Assembly (NCBI GenBank): GCA_016223145.1 | Contig: JACRPN010000001.1 | Span: 124,001 to 188,000, forward strand | Direction: 5' to 3' | Origin: Armatimonadota bacterium | GTDB lineage: Bacteria; Armatimonadota; Fimbriimonadia; Fimbriimonadales; Fimbriimonadaceae | DNA length: 64,000 nucleotides | Part shown: positions 24,793 to 33,788 of the stretch, piece after piece | Numbering within the stretch: position 1 is the first letter of the stretch | Layout of the letters: each line of letters opens with the position of its first letter | Translations under genes and position numbers: made by a program | The notes under the pieces: model-generated | Seen by the model: only the letters and a program-made list of their open reading frames with translations | Databases searched by the model: none | What the model was told of the DNA's origin: nothing

Positions 24793-24814
24793 CTTTTTCA
24801 CTTCTCGCAAAGAG

Positions 24815-24842
24815 ACCAGGGCGGCCAATCGGCCGCCCTGGT
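24815..24842 (-). terminator. terminator hairpin after the TPR gene
   Basis: ACCAGGGCGGCC-GATT-GGCCGCCCTGGT on the minus strand, a 12-bp stem followed by CTCTTT. It is 13 bases after the TPR stop. The bases that follow (TTGCGAGAA, then the G-rich run) are similar to those after the terminator at 21035. Confidence 0.75.
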
Positions 24843-24854
24843 GTGGAAAGGTCC

Positions 24855-27800
24855 CTATCCCCCTAACCGCTTGATGCCGTCAAGCGCATTCTGCTGCTTG
24901 GGGTCGAAGGAGAGCGCCTTGCGGAAGTGCTCGACGGCCTTGGCTTTGTTACAGCGAGCCTCATAGACCAGCCCGAGCTCCGCCCAGGTCTCGGCCGCAT
25001 CGGTGGAGTTCTTGTAGAGGTCCAAAGCCTTCCTCAGCCAAATCTCGGCGTCCGTTAGGTCGCCCCTCATGCGCTGGATCTCGCCCACCAGCGCGGCACG
25101 GTTCGGGCGGCTCGGGTTGTCGGCGACCGCGCGCCTGGCGAGGTCCAGAGCCTCGTCCAGGTTCTTTCCCGTCAAGGCGAAGATCGAAGCCAGGTTGTTC
25201 AGCACCATGCCGTTGGCGGCATCGATCGCTAAGAAGTCGCGGTAGACCTGGACCGCTTCGTCAAACCGCTTCAGGTCCTTCAGCATCTCGGCCAGGTTGA
25301 TCGAGCAGAAGGGGTTCTTTGGCGCGAGCGCCAGCGCCTTTCGAAGGATGGTCTCCGCCTCCGGATACCGGCTCACCTTTCGCAGGTGATTGCCGTATCC
25401 GAGGTGCACCTGGGCACTCGCGGGCGCGAGCTCAAGGGCCCTCTTGAACGCCTCCTCAGCCTCTTTCGGCTTGCCTGCTTGGGCTAGGCCGTTGCCCAGG
25501 TCCAGCCAGCGTCCAGGATTATTCGGCTCGATCTCGGCGGCTTTGGCCAGCGCCTTCGCCGCGTCCGCGTGCTGGCCCTGCTTCTTGTACACGTTGGCCA
25601 GGCTCGCCCAAACGTGGACCGCGGAGGCCCTAGCGCCGTAGAGCTCGATGGACCTCTTGTAGGCTAAGATCGCCTGAGGAAGCTCGTTCCGCTTGAAAAA
25701 GACCGCGCCGAGCGTGTCGAGGAAGTTGGCGTTCCTGGGCTCAAGCTTGGTTGCCTGCTTGGCCAGCGCAAGCGCCTCATCCAGGTTGATTCCCCGCTCG
25801 GAGAACTCCCACGCCAGCCAGTTCAGGGTGAAGGCATCGCCCGGAGCGATCTTAAGCAGCGCCCTTGATTCCGCGACGGCTTCCTCAAACCGGCCCGTTT
25901 TCGCGAGCAGATCGGCGAGATTGGAGCGCGCCTCGATATTGCCTGAGCGCGCCTCAATGGCCTGCCGGAACAGGTCTTCGGCCTCTTTGAGCAGCCTGTT
26001 GCGCTGTTTGAGGAGCCCGAGACCGTTCAGCGCGTTCGAGAACTTGGGGTTGATCTTCAGCGAGCGCAGGTAGGCGGCTTCGGCCTCCTCCCAGCGGTTC
26101 ATCCGCTCCATGAGCATCGCCACCTCATACGGCGCTTGCGGGTCTTGCGGCGCCAAGCGCTCAAGCTCCGCCAAGTGTTTGACAGCTTCGTCGAACTTGC
26201 GGAGCGCCACCAGGCACCTGGCCAGATTGACGTGGGCGAAGGGGTCCCTTGGTTCCATCGCGACGGACTTCCTAAGGAACGGCTCTCCTTCTTCGGGCCT
26301 GCCCATGTCCGTCAGCGCGGCTCCGAGCCGCCAGTGCGTCTCCGGGTCCCGCGGCTCTAGCGCGAGGGACTTTTTAAGGATTTCAACCGCCTCCACGTGC
26401 TGGCCGAGTTGTGCGAGAACGTGGCCAAACCCCCTCATCCCCATCGCAAAGTCCGGCGCCATCTCGTACAGTCGCCTAAACCAAGTCTCGGAGAGCCCCA
26501 GGTTGCCTTCCCGATGGTAGAGGTTGGCGAGGTTCATGTAGGCCAACCGGTTGGTGGGTCCGGCTTCGATGGCCTTCTTGTAGGCGCTTTCGGCCTCCCG
26601 AATGCGGCCGAGATCCTCCAGGGTGTAGGCCATGTTGGTGAGGAAGGAGGTGTTGTTCGGGTCGTATTTGACGGCGTACTCATGGGCAACGAGGGCCTCT
26701 TCGAGCTTTCCGAGGTCGCTCAGGATGAGCCCTTTGCGCTGCCAAAGGTAGGGCTGTTGTGGCTCTCGTCGCAGGCCCTCCTCGACCTGTTCGAGGGCTT
26801 CGTTGGTCCTTCCCGTTCGATGCAGGGCTCCGGCAAGGACCTGGCGCGAGTTCCCGTCGTTGGGGTTCACCTCGATCGCCCGTCGGCCATAGATCTCCGC
26901 GTCCTTCAGCCCGTCCCTCGCTTGATAGTAGTATTGGGTGAGGAACTGCCACGGGTTGACGTGATACGGATCTATCTCGGTGGCCAAGTGCACCACCTGC
27001 AGCGCCTCTGGGATCCTTCCCATTCGCTGCAAAATCTTGGCTTCGCCATGAAGCACGAGCCCAGCGCCGGGGAGCAGCCTCTTGCCGTTGCGGGTGGCGA
27101 CGAGGGCTCCTGCCAGATCGCCGGAAGCCAGCAGAATGTCGGAGAGCTCCATGTGTGCCCAAGGCCAATGGGGCGCAAAGCGAACAGCGATCCGGGCCTC
27201 TTCTGCCGCACGCGGCAGGTTACCAATCTTCTTGAGCGCGATGGCCAGGTTTTGGTGCGCCAAGGCACTTTGTGGCTCAAGTCGCACAGCTTGCTGGAAG
27301 GCGCGGATGGCCTCGCCCATGTCGTCGCCTATTTCGTGCAGGATTCCCAGGTTTATCCAGCCAGCGCACGTCGGGTTCTCCCTAAGCTCGCGCTGCAGCC
27401 CCTCTATTCCTTCCTCTCGGCTCTGCCATAGGCCCAAGTCGGTCCACGGCCTCACGGCGTCGGCAATGTCGGCGTTCCAGGACGGGATGGGCTGTCCCTC
27501 GACGATCGGCACGACGGGGATGGACCGCTGTTGGCCCTTGCGAATGAGCGACACGCCAATTCGCTTGCCCATCGAGCGCCAAGCCACGCGCCTGACGTCG
27601 AGCATGCTTCGCGTAGGCTGCCCATCCATGGCCACGATCACGTCGTCGCGCCATATCCCCGCCCGCAGTGCAGGCGAATGAGACCACATATACAACACGC
27701 GAACCCCGTCTGCGACGCTTTCGCCCTCCAGTAAAAGTGAGCCGCCCGGCATCGCCAACCGATAGAGCGCGCTCTGGGTGGTTAGGCGCGATGTCCCATC

Positions 27801-28973
27801 GACAAGTAAGTGAAACGTCGTGGACGATTGGCCTGGTGCCTTCACCGAGCGGTATGCCGAACCTTGGGTGAGCCGCAAAACGCTCAGCCTCTTCGGTTCC
27901 GTGGGCTTCGACCCTTCCACCACAACCGATTCGGTCATCCCCGTGGCCGTCTCGCTTCCAAAGCTGTTGAAGAAGGCCACCTTGCCTTCCCTAACCTGCA
28001 AGGTCGCTCTGAGTCTTTGCGATTCGTCCTCGGTCCTCGCGACCTCCAGGCCAAACTCCGTGCCAACGACCTGGGCCGTCGCGACCGGAGTCACGACCTC
28101 GAATGGCGACCCGGCCAAGTCATGCTGCACCGAAGCATAGAGCCGGCCCAAGCCCAGCGAGATCCGGTTCGGCCTGGAGGCCGAGACAGCGCCACGCGGC
28201 GCATCGGGCAAGGTCACGATCGTGTTGAACCCGAGCCCCACGATCGTCCCGTCGCTAAACCGCAGGGTCGCAGTACCCATGTCGCCGGTCTCGATGCGAG
28301 ACCCGAAAGCCACTTTCATGCCTCGCGACGCAGGCCGCGCCTCCTTCGCGCCCGGTTCGTAGACCTGCAGATCCCCGACGACGCGGACGAGCGTGCCCGC
28401 TGTCGGCGGTTTCACGGCGACTGCACCTTTATGGTCGCCCCTGCCGCGTTTCGATGGCGGCGGGCTCTTGGCGCCGCCCTTGTTGTCGGCCACCGGGCCA
28501 TTGCGATCCGGGGCCGAGCGGTCCGGCGCCAGTCGCTCTGGGAGCGGCCTCGTCTGCTTCGGCGGCGCCGGGGCGACGGCTCTCGAGCGCTGGAGCTGCC
28601 ACGTCACGGCCAGGTAGCCAAGAAGGATCAGAGCCGCCAAGCCGGCGAACGCCAGGCTCCAACGAATCGGACGCGACGCCCTGGGCAACCCAAACCCCCA
28701 CCGCCCCATGGCCTCTCCGTTGAAGGTGCCGTAGGAGTGCTCCTGCTCTTTGGCTTTGGCACGTGCCCTCGCTCTGTCCAGAAGAGCGTCCAGGCCCCGC
28801 TTCCGCGCCGCCTCGCTCATTAGGATCGCGCCCGCCCCATCCGCCGACCGAACCAGGGATTCGAAATGGTCGTCAAACGCCCCGCCCTTATCGCTCGAAG
28901 TGGCCCCCCGTCCCAAGCCGCGAAGCTCGTCCAACAGGCGCGTTAGGGCTGTGCTGAGATCGCGCTCGTTCAT
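24855..28973 (-). CDS. giant FecR-PDZ-TPR membrane protein
   Basis: About 1,373 residues. Residues 1-105 are cytoplasmic and lie where an anti-sigma domain would be. One membrane segment follows (about 110-128, SLAFAGLAALILLGYLAV), then a Pro-rich stretch. A FecR domain comes next (VVGDLQVYEPG, SRIETGDMGTATLRFSDGT, EVVTPVATAQVVGTEFGL, VREGKVAFF), then a PDZ-like domain (SHSPALRAGIWRDDVIVAMDG), and about 20 TPR units to the end. The ATG overlaps the sigma-factor stop as ATGA. By analogy with FecI/FecR, the cytoplasmic N-terminus may hold the sigma factor while the outside senses a partner; this is inference. Confidence 0.85.
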   Translation of the reverse strand: MNERDLSTALTRLLDELRGLGRGATSSDKGGAFDDHFESLVRSADGAGAILMSEAARKRGLDALLDRARARAKAKEQEHSYGTFNGEAMGRWGFGLPRASRPIRWSLAFAGLAALILLGYLAVTWQLQRSRAVAPAPPKQTRPLPERLAPDRSAPDRNGPVADNKGGAKSPPPSKRGRGDHKGAVAVKPPTAGTLVRVVGDLQVYEPGAKEARPASRGMKVAFGSRIETGDMGTATLRFSDGTIVGLGFNTIVTLPDAPRGAVSASRPNRISLGLGRLYASVQHDLAGSPFEVVTPVATAQVVGTEFGLEVARTEDESQRLRATLQVREGKVAFFNSFGSETATGMTESVVVEGSKPTEPKRLSVLRLTQGSAYRSVKAPGQSSTTFHLLVDGTSRLTTQSALYRLAMPGGSLLLEGESVADGVRVLYMWSHSPALRAGIWRDDVIVAMDGQPTRSMLDVRRVAWRSMGKRIGVSLIRKGQQRSIPVVPIVEGQPIPSWNADIADAVRPWTDLGLWQSREEGIEGLQRELRENPTCAGWINLGILHEIGDDMGEAIRAFQQAVRLEPQSALAHQNLAIALKKIGNLPRAAEEARIAVRFAPHWPWAHMELSDILLASGDLAGALVATRNGKRLLPGAGLVLHGEAKILQRMGRIPEALQVVHLATEIDPYHVNPWQFLTQYYYQARDGLKDAEIYGRRAIEVNPNDGNSRQVLAGALHRTGRTNEALEQVEEGLRREPQQPYLWQRKGLILSDLGKLEEALVAHEYAVKYDPNNTSFLTNMAYTLEDLGRIREAESAYKKAIEAGPTNRLAYMNLANLYHREGNLGLSETWFRRLYEMAPDFAMGMRGFGHVLAQLGQHVEAVEILKKSLALEPRDPETHWRLGAALTDMGRPEEGEPFLRKSVAMEPRDPFAHVNLARCLVALRKFDEAVKHLAELERLAPQDPQAPYEVAMLMERMNRWEEAEAAYLRSLKINPKFSNALNGLGLLKQRNRLLKEAEDLFRQAIEARSGNIEARSNLADLLAKTGRFEEAVAESRALLKIAPGDAFTLNWLAWEFSERGINLDEALALAKQATKLEPRNANFLDTLGAVFFKRNELPQAILAYKRSIELYGARASAVHVWASLANVYKKQGQHADAAKALAKAAEIEPNNPGRWLDLGNGLAQAGKPKEAEEAFKRALELAPASAQVHLGYGNHLRKVSRYPEAETILRKALALAPKNPFCSINLAEMLKDLKRFDEAVQVYRDFLAIDAANGMVLNNLASIFALTGKNLDEALDLARRAVADNPSRPNRAALVGEIQRMRGDLTDAEIWLRKALDLYKNSTDAAETWAELGLVYEARCNKAKAVEHFRKALSFDPKQQNALDGIKRLGG

Positions 28974-29617
28974 ATCACCAGCAACTCCAGGCAGATCATG
29001 CGGAAAGGCTCGTCGCCCAGCCACCGCAGCATCTCGCGTCGCGGCCTTTCCCTGGCCTTCTCGAGGAGGCGCTCGACGGAGCGCTCGGTTCGGCGCATGA
29101 TCCGCGCGATCTCGGGTACCGAGAACCCCTCGACGTAACGCATCGAAACGGCCTCGCGCTGGTCGGGAGTGAGCGTGTTGAGCAAGGCCTGCACCAGGCG
29201 AACCCGATCCAGGCTAGCCACCAACTCCTCCACCGAGACTGAAGGATCGTGGAGTTCCCTGAGCCGTGACCTCGTCTCGGAATCAATCCGCACCAGGCGG
29301 TCTTCCGGAATTCGCTTGGCCGCGCCCGTCCTTCGATGAAAGTCCACGATGCGGTTTCGCGCCAGCCCGCAGAGCCAGCTGAAGACCGAGCACGAGCCGT
29401 CGTAAGTCTCGCCCATGTCCATCGCGGCGAGGAACGTGTCGTTGGTGATCTCCTCGGCGTCCTCGCGGGAACCCCGAATCCGGCGAACGACGAAGCGCAG
29501 CAACGGGTCGCAGAAGGTCTCATAGACCTCCCGCGCCGCCGCCTCGTCTCCTCGTGCCATACAGCCGATCAAAGACGCTTCACTCTCGCGCGAATGCTCG
29601 CGCTCACTGACTGCCAT
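28970..29617 (-). CDS. ECF-type RNA polymerase sigma factor
   Basis: About 215 residues with sigma region 2 (DPLLRFVVRRIRGSREDAEEITNDTFLAAM, FSWLCGLARNRIVDFHR) and region 4 (LNTLTPDQREAVSMRYVEGFSVPEIARIMRRTERSVERLLEKAR). The spacing is that of ECF sigma factors. It is cotranscribed and translationally coupled with the FecR/TPR protein, its likely regulator. Targets may include the three propeller genes of the island, but no binding site has been identified. The start codon follows a region without a clear ribosome-binding site. Confidence 0.9.
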   Translation of the reverse strand: MAVSEREHSRESEASLIGCMARGDEAAAREVYETFCDPLLRFVVRRIRGSREDAEEITNDTFLAAMDMGETYDGSCSVFSWLCGLARNRIVDFHRRTGAAKRIPEDRLVRIDSETRSRLRELHDPSVSVEELVASLDRVRLVQALLNTLTPDQREAVSMRYVEGFSVPEIARIMRRTERSVERLLEKARERPRREMLRWLGDEPFRMICLELLVI

Positions 29618-30203
29618 CTGCTACGGTACGGCCTCTCGCTGTGAACTCAAAGGCTAGCCGAGTTCTTTGTAACGACCTATGTCCGTCGTCACACTATGAT
29701 TCGGCAAGAGAGCGCTCCAAACCTTTCAAGCGCAATCTGAGTCCGTTCCCCCCCCTGTTCAGGATGTCGTTCTCACAAGATTGCTCACAGGAATAGGATC
29801 AAGGTCCAATGTAGGCTGTGCCCTAAATCCGAGGTCTCACCAAAGCATCGCAAAAGTGTCCGAAGAGCAGACTCGGCCTGTTGTCAATGCCCGTTGTCAT
29901 CGACGGTGTTCTACAGGATGCTTGGGAACCTGGGAACCTCGAATCAGGCAGGGCTTGCAGGTTCGCAGGTTCAACGAGGGGAGTTCGATTCTCTCCGGCG
30001 GCTCCAGGAATGCCTCCACCGTTGCGCCTATCAAGGGGATGTCATGTTCCCTTCTAGGGCGTCCAGAGCGCCGCGCCAACACTGCACTGTCTTCCAGTTG
30101 AGGCCCACAATCCACCGGCGCAAGGTTCAGCACCTCGCCCTGCTCGGAAGCGGCCGACATGCCGACAATTTCCTGCAGGGCAGCGCTTCCTCAAGGACAT
30201 TTC
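29618..30203. other. intergenic region at the right end of the island
   Basis: About 585 bases with no believable gene. The stretch 29920-29975 is made of CCTGGGAACCT/GCAGGTTCGCAGGTT-type degenerate repeats. The direct repeat (candidate attR) follows at 29981. The remaining part up to the kinase has no features I recognise. Confidence 0.55.
29981..30009 (+). repeat. direct repeat, right copy (tRNA-Thr 3' end)
   Basis: A 29-base exact copy of 19581-19609, containing the T-arm and CCA end of tRNA-Thr without the rest of the tRNA. Candidate attR of the island. Confidence 0.7.
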
Positions 30204-31784
30204 GTGGGTTTTTCATTGCATCCATCACAGCACACGATCGCGGCGCCCGGCGTCGCCCGCCGAACGCTTCACGGCTTGTCCCACCTGCTCGACCTGGCGG
30301 CGACCGCGCAGCAGAGCGGAGACGACACGCGGTATCGGGCGCTCGTAGAACGCTGCGCCGACTGGTTCTCGGCGAAGGGCGCCTCCCTGTTCATCGGAGT
30401 TGGCGACGAATACAGCCTTGTGGCGCGCGCCGGCGCCGACGAGAGAGCGCCCGCGAACGCCTCGATCCGGCGGGGTGAAGGGGTAGGGGGCGCCTGCATC
30501 GCCGACGGCAAGCCCCGCATCCTCAACGATCTCGATGCCGACCCCGAGCTCTCGGGCCGAGGCATCCGTAAGCGGTCCGACATCGGCTCTGCCATGGTCG
30601 TGCCGCTGATCGCGCCGTCCGGCGGGTGTGTGGGGGTGCTCAACCTCTCCCGAACCCCCCAAGACACGCCGTTTGGATCCGACGAACTGGCGCTTGCCAA
30701 CTCGGTGGCCGCCTATCTGGGTCTCTCCATCGCCAACGCGGACCTCGTCCGCCAACTGCAGCGCTCACTGAATTCATCCAGCGCCCTCCAGGACCAGCTT
30801 GAGGGCATCCTTTTGGGAGTTGGGGTCGGGATTTTGGCGTTCGACAGTCGTGGAAAGCTGGTCCGCTTCAACCCGGAAGCCGCACACATTTTGGGCACGG
30901 ACCTGCACGTTGGGAGTACCGGCAAGAGCCTGCGTTGCGGTGTGGACCCTGCACTCTCCCGAGCCATTCAGGACGCTCTGGCCGGGAAGATCTCGCGCGC
31001 TCATGGGCGCTTCGGCCCGACGACGGAATCGGGCCGAAAGAGCTGGAGCCTGACCGCGAAACAGCTTCAAGACGGTGTCGTTCTGGCACTGCACGACACC
31101 TCGGACCTCGAGGAGGCGCAGGAGGAGCTCTCCCGCGTGCGGAGGCTCGCGGAAATCGGGCAGATGGCGGCCGCCATTGCCCATGAGATCCGAAATCCGC
31201 TGACGGGCATCCGTGGCGCGGCCCAGGTCATTCGGGATGAACCCGAACTCGCTGCCGAGTTTGGAGAGATCATCGAGTCTGAAGTAGCCAAGCTCAACCG
31301 CCTCTGCGAGGACTTCCTCGACTTCTCCAGGCCGTTGCGGATGGTGAAGGAGCCAATGAGGCTGAGCGAATCCTTCGAGACTCCGATCAAGCGACTACGC
31401 TCCACATTCGACGAGCGCGACATCGAGCTTAGCTTTGTTTCAGAGCCCGAGGAACCGACAATCCTAGCGGACCCACGGCGCTTGGAGCAAGTCGCCCACA
31501 ACCTGTTGCGCAACGCCATGGAGGCTTGCGTGCCGGGCGGAAAGGTCCAAGTGCGAATCAACGGTGGGACTGCCGAGGTCCAGGACGACGGATGTGGGAT
31601 GGATGAAGAAGCGATGAGCAACCTGTTCGTTCCTTTTCACACCTCAAAGCCGAGCGGCACCGGTTTGGGTCTGAGCAACGTCCGACGCATTCTGGACGCC
31701 CACGACGCCGCGATCGAAGTGGTCTCGGCAAAGGGCAAGGGAACCACATTTCGACTCCGATTTCCGACAGGTGACATGGCTTGA
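30204..31784 (+). CDS. GAF-domain sensor histidine kinase (NtrB-like)
   Basis: About 526 residues, soluble: no membrane segment. Order: GAF domain (about 20-185, ADWFSAKGASLFIGVG, GSAMVVPLIAPSGGCVGVLNLSR), PAS (about 200-310, GILAFDSRGKLVRFNPEAA), HisKA with the phospho-acceptor His in AIAHEIRNPLTGI, and HATPase with N-box NLLRNAMEA, G1 QDDGCGM and G2 GTGLGLSNVRR. It should phosphorylate the NtrC-type regulator encoded next. GTG at 30204 follows AAGGA by six bases; an ATG at 30159 is an alternative. The stop overlaps the regulator's TTG start. Confidence 0.88.
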   Translation: MGFSLHPSQHTIAAPGVARRTLHGLSHLLDLAATAQQSGDDTRYRALVERCADWFSAKGASLFIGVGDEYSLVARAGADERAPANASIRRGEGVGGACIADGKPRILNDLDADPELSGRGIRKRSDIGSAMVVPLIAPSGGCVGVLNLSRTPQDTPFGSDELALANSVAAYLGLSIANADLVRQLQRSLNSSSALQDQLEGILLGVGVGILAFDSRGKLVRFNPEAAHILGTDLHVGSTGKSLRCGVDPALSRAIQDALAGKISRAHGRFGPTTESGRKSWSLTAKQLQDGVVLALHDTSDLEEAQEELSRVRRLAEIGQMAAAIAHEIRNPLTGIRGAAQVIRDEPELAAEFGEIIESEVAKLNRLCEDFLDFSRPLRMVKEPMRLSESFETPIKRLRSTFDERDIELSFVSEPEEPTILADPRRLEQVAHNLLRNAMEACVPGGKVQVRINGGTAEVQDDGCGMDEEAMSNLFVPFHTSKPSGTGLGLSNVRRILDAHDAAIEVVSAKGKGTTFRLRFPTGDMA

Positions 31785-32968
31785 AAGAACCGAAGCGCCT
31801 CCTAATCGTCGACGATGAGCCGCACATTCGGCGTGTGCTCCAGGCCGCATTTGAGAAGGCCGGCTATGGGGCTGGCTGTGCGGGCGATGCCGCCGAAGCG
31901 CTGGAGCACCTTAGGGAAAGCAGCTTCGACCTGGTGCTCACCGACGTGACGATGCCGGGCATGACCGGCTATGAGCTGCTTCGAGAGATCAAGGCGGCCC
32001 ACCCGGAGATTCCGGTCGTCATCATGACCGCTTACGGAACGATTCCCGCGGCCGTTCAGGCGATTCGAGACGGCGCGTTCGAATATATCACGAAGCCGTT
32101 CGACCTGGAGGTCTTGAAGAAGGTCGTGGCCTCGGCTCTTGAGGAAGCAAGCAGGCCCGCCGAAACCGCCGGCCCGCGACGCAGTTCTCGAAGCAAAGCC
32201 GGATTCCAGATGATCGCCGAATCGCCGGCGATGAAAGAGGTCCTCGCCACGATCGAGCAAGTGGCCGATTCCAAGGCGACCGTGCTGGTGACGGGTGAGA
32301 GCGGCGTTGGAAAGGAAGTGGTCGCCAAGGCACTCCATACCCTTTCGGCGAGGTCAGCCAAGCCGTTCGTGGCTGTGAGTTGCGCAGCGTTGCCCGAGAC
32401 CTTGCTTGAGAGCGAGCTGTTTGGCTACGAGAAGGGCGCGTTTACCGGGGCTAACGGCTCGAAGGTGGGCCGATTTGAGCTGGCCCACACGGGCACTCTG
32501 TTTCTGGATGAGATTGGCGACATCCCCGCGACAATCCAGATCAAGCTCCTGCGCGTCCTCCAGGAGCGCGAGTTCGAGCGACTGGGCGCGAGCAGGGCAA
32601 CCAAAGTGGACATTCGGCTCGTGACGGCGACCAACCGGGACCTGGCCGAAGCGGTCGAAGCCGGCACGTTCCGGCTCGATCTCATGTACCGGCTTCAGGT
32701 GGTCGAGATCTCGATTCCGCCGCTTCGCGAACGCCTGGAGGACATCCAGCCGCTGGCGGAGCACTTCCTGGCCAAGTGCGCTGCCGACAATGGGCGCTCG
32801 AAGCTCAAGGTCGGGGCCGACGCGCTCAGGGTGATGCAGGGTTACCGATGGCCGGGCAATGTGCGCGAGCTTGAGAACACGATGGAGCGCGCGACGGTGC
32901 TGGCGCCTGAGAGCGCGGAGGAACTGACGCTCTTCCTGTTGCCTCCGCATATGCGAAAAGCGGCATAG
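31781..32968 (+). CDS. sigma-54-dependent response regulator lacking a HTH domain
   Basis: 395 residues. Receiver domain (about 1-120) with the acidic pocket VDDEPH, phospho-acceptor Asp in LVLTDVTMPG, and Lys in YITKPF. AAA+ domain with Walker A GESGVGKE, the sigma-54 contact loop GAFTGA, Walker B LFLDEIGD and the R-finger region. The protein ends right after the AAA+ lid (WPGNVRELENTMERATV, then about 20 residues), so the Fis-type DNA-binding helix-turn-helix of NtrC is missing. The start is TTG overlapping the kinase stop. It pairs with the kinase at 30204. Confidence 0.9.
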   Translation: MKEPKRLLIVDDEPHIRRVLQAAFEKAGYGAGCAGDAAEALEHLRESSFDLVLTDVTMPGMTGYELLREIKAAHPEIPVVIMTAYGTIPAAVQAIRDGAFEYITKPFDLEVLKKVVASALEEASRPAETAGPRRSSRSKAGFQMIAESPAMKEVLATIEQVADSKATVLVTGESGVGKEVVAKALHTLSARSAKPFVAVSCAALPETLLESELFGYEKGAFTGANGSKVGRFELAHTGTLFLDEIGDIPATIQIKLLRVLQEREFERLGASRATKVDIRLVTATNRDLAEAVEAGTFRLDLMYRLQVVEISIPPLRERLEDIQPLAEHFLAKCAADNGRSKLKVGADALRVMQGYRWPGNVRELENTMERATVLAPESAEELTLFLLPPHMRKAA

Positions 32969-33059
32969 AACCGTGTTGAGCATGGCCTGCGAGCGGAAGT
33001 ATCCGATCGACAAGCGGTGAGGCAACCCAGGCGAGGCGCTTGGGCTACAACGGCTTGCG

Positions 33060-33725
33060 CTACTTTGCGGCCCAGAGGAAGCCGCGCCGGGTGATCTCTT
33101 TGGGCACTTCAGCCTCAAGAATGTCGGCGTGATGCCCCAGGGCGTTGTAGAACACCCGCCCTTTTCCGAAATGCTTCGTCCAGACCGTCGGCATTTTGCA
33201 GGGGTTCATCTCGTGCGGACCGCCGACTCCCGGGGCGGGGAAGTCGCAGGTCGCCAGCACCTGCACGCCGGGATCGACGTGAAGGTAGTACTGCTCGCTG
33301 CAGACCTCAAAGTCCTGCAGGCCCTCGATGATCGGGCTGGAGACGGACCGGCAAAGGTTGACCGCATACCGGACACCGTCGTTTCCGGGGTGAGCCACCC
33401 ACTGGCCGCCGGTCATGAACTGCCAGTCGGTGTCGTTGCGAAAAGCGTCGCACATGCCGCCGTGGCACCCGGCGAGGCCCACGCCATCGTCGCGGACGGC
33501 TTTGACGACAGGCTCGCGCTGCTCATGCTTGATCTCGCCCATGGTCCAGATCGGTACGATCAAATTCAGGCGCGAAAGCTTATCATAATCTTCAAAAGCG
33601 GTTAGGGTGTCGGCGACTTCGACCTGGAAGCCTTCGCCGGTGAGAATGGAGTGAAAGAGGGCTGCGACTTTGTCCGGTTCGTGGCCGTCCCAGCCACCCC
33701 AGACGATGAGTGCCGATTTGCTCAT
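33060..33725 (-). CDS. ThuA-like domain protein
   Basis: 221 residues of the ThuA-like glutamine-amidotransferase-fold family: IVWGGWDGHEPDKVAALFHSIL at the start, the loop GVGLAGCHGGMCDAF, ending with FYNALGHHADILE. ThuA proteins are linked to trehalose or other sugar utilisation, and many members are found in Planctomycetes-like bacteria. The typical catalytic Cys/His of amidotransferases is not clear, so activity is unknown. It stands alone between the regulator and a lipoprotein gene. Confidence 0.82.
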   Translation of the reverse strand: MSKSALIVWGGWDGHEPDKVAALFHSILTGEGFQVEVADTLTAFEDYDKLSRLNLIVPIWTMGEIKHEQREPVVKAVRDDGVGLAGCHGGMCDAFRNDTDWQFMTGGQWVAHPGNDGVRYAVNLCRSVSSPIIEGLQDFEVCSEQYYLHVDPGVQVLATCDFPAPGVGGPHEMNPCKMPTVWTKHFGKGRVFYNALGHHADILEAEVPKEITRRGFLWAAK

Positions 33726-33788
33726 GGCGTCTGTGAGCGTACCTATCGGAAGTCTGAACTCGCCGGAGCGGTGATCTAGGCTCAGTAC

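Larger units (their letters stand above)
19581..30009. mobile_element. candidate tRNA-Thr-borne genomic island (10.4 kb)
   Basis: The segment is bounded by 29-bp identical direct repeats, the left one being the functional 3' end of tRNA-Thr. It contains five minus-strand genes: three secreted propeller proteins, a large FecR/PDZ/TPR protein and an ECF sigma factor. Their themes and leaders are shared with each other and not with flanking genes. No integrase, transposase or replication gene is present, so if it is an island it is either satellite-like or decayed. The boundaries are seen in the sequence; mobility is inference. Confidence 0.45.

Noticed and set aside
26397-27431. A 344-residue + strand frame
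   Set aside because: Antisense of the TPR repeats; the TPR pattern on the minus strand explains the open frame.
19581-30009. Integrative element with its own integrase
   Set aside because: All frames above about 60 residues between the repeats were considered; none resembles a tyrosine or serine recombinase.
29781-30478. Frames of 106-194 residues over the right direct repeat
   Set aside because: They cross the tRNA fragment and repeats, and the longer one overlaps the histidine kinase in another frame.
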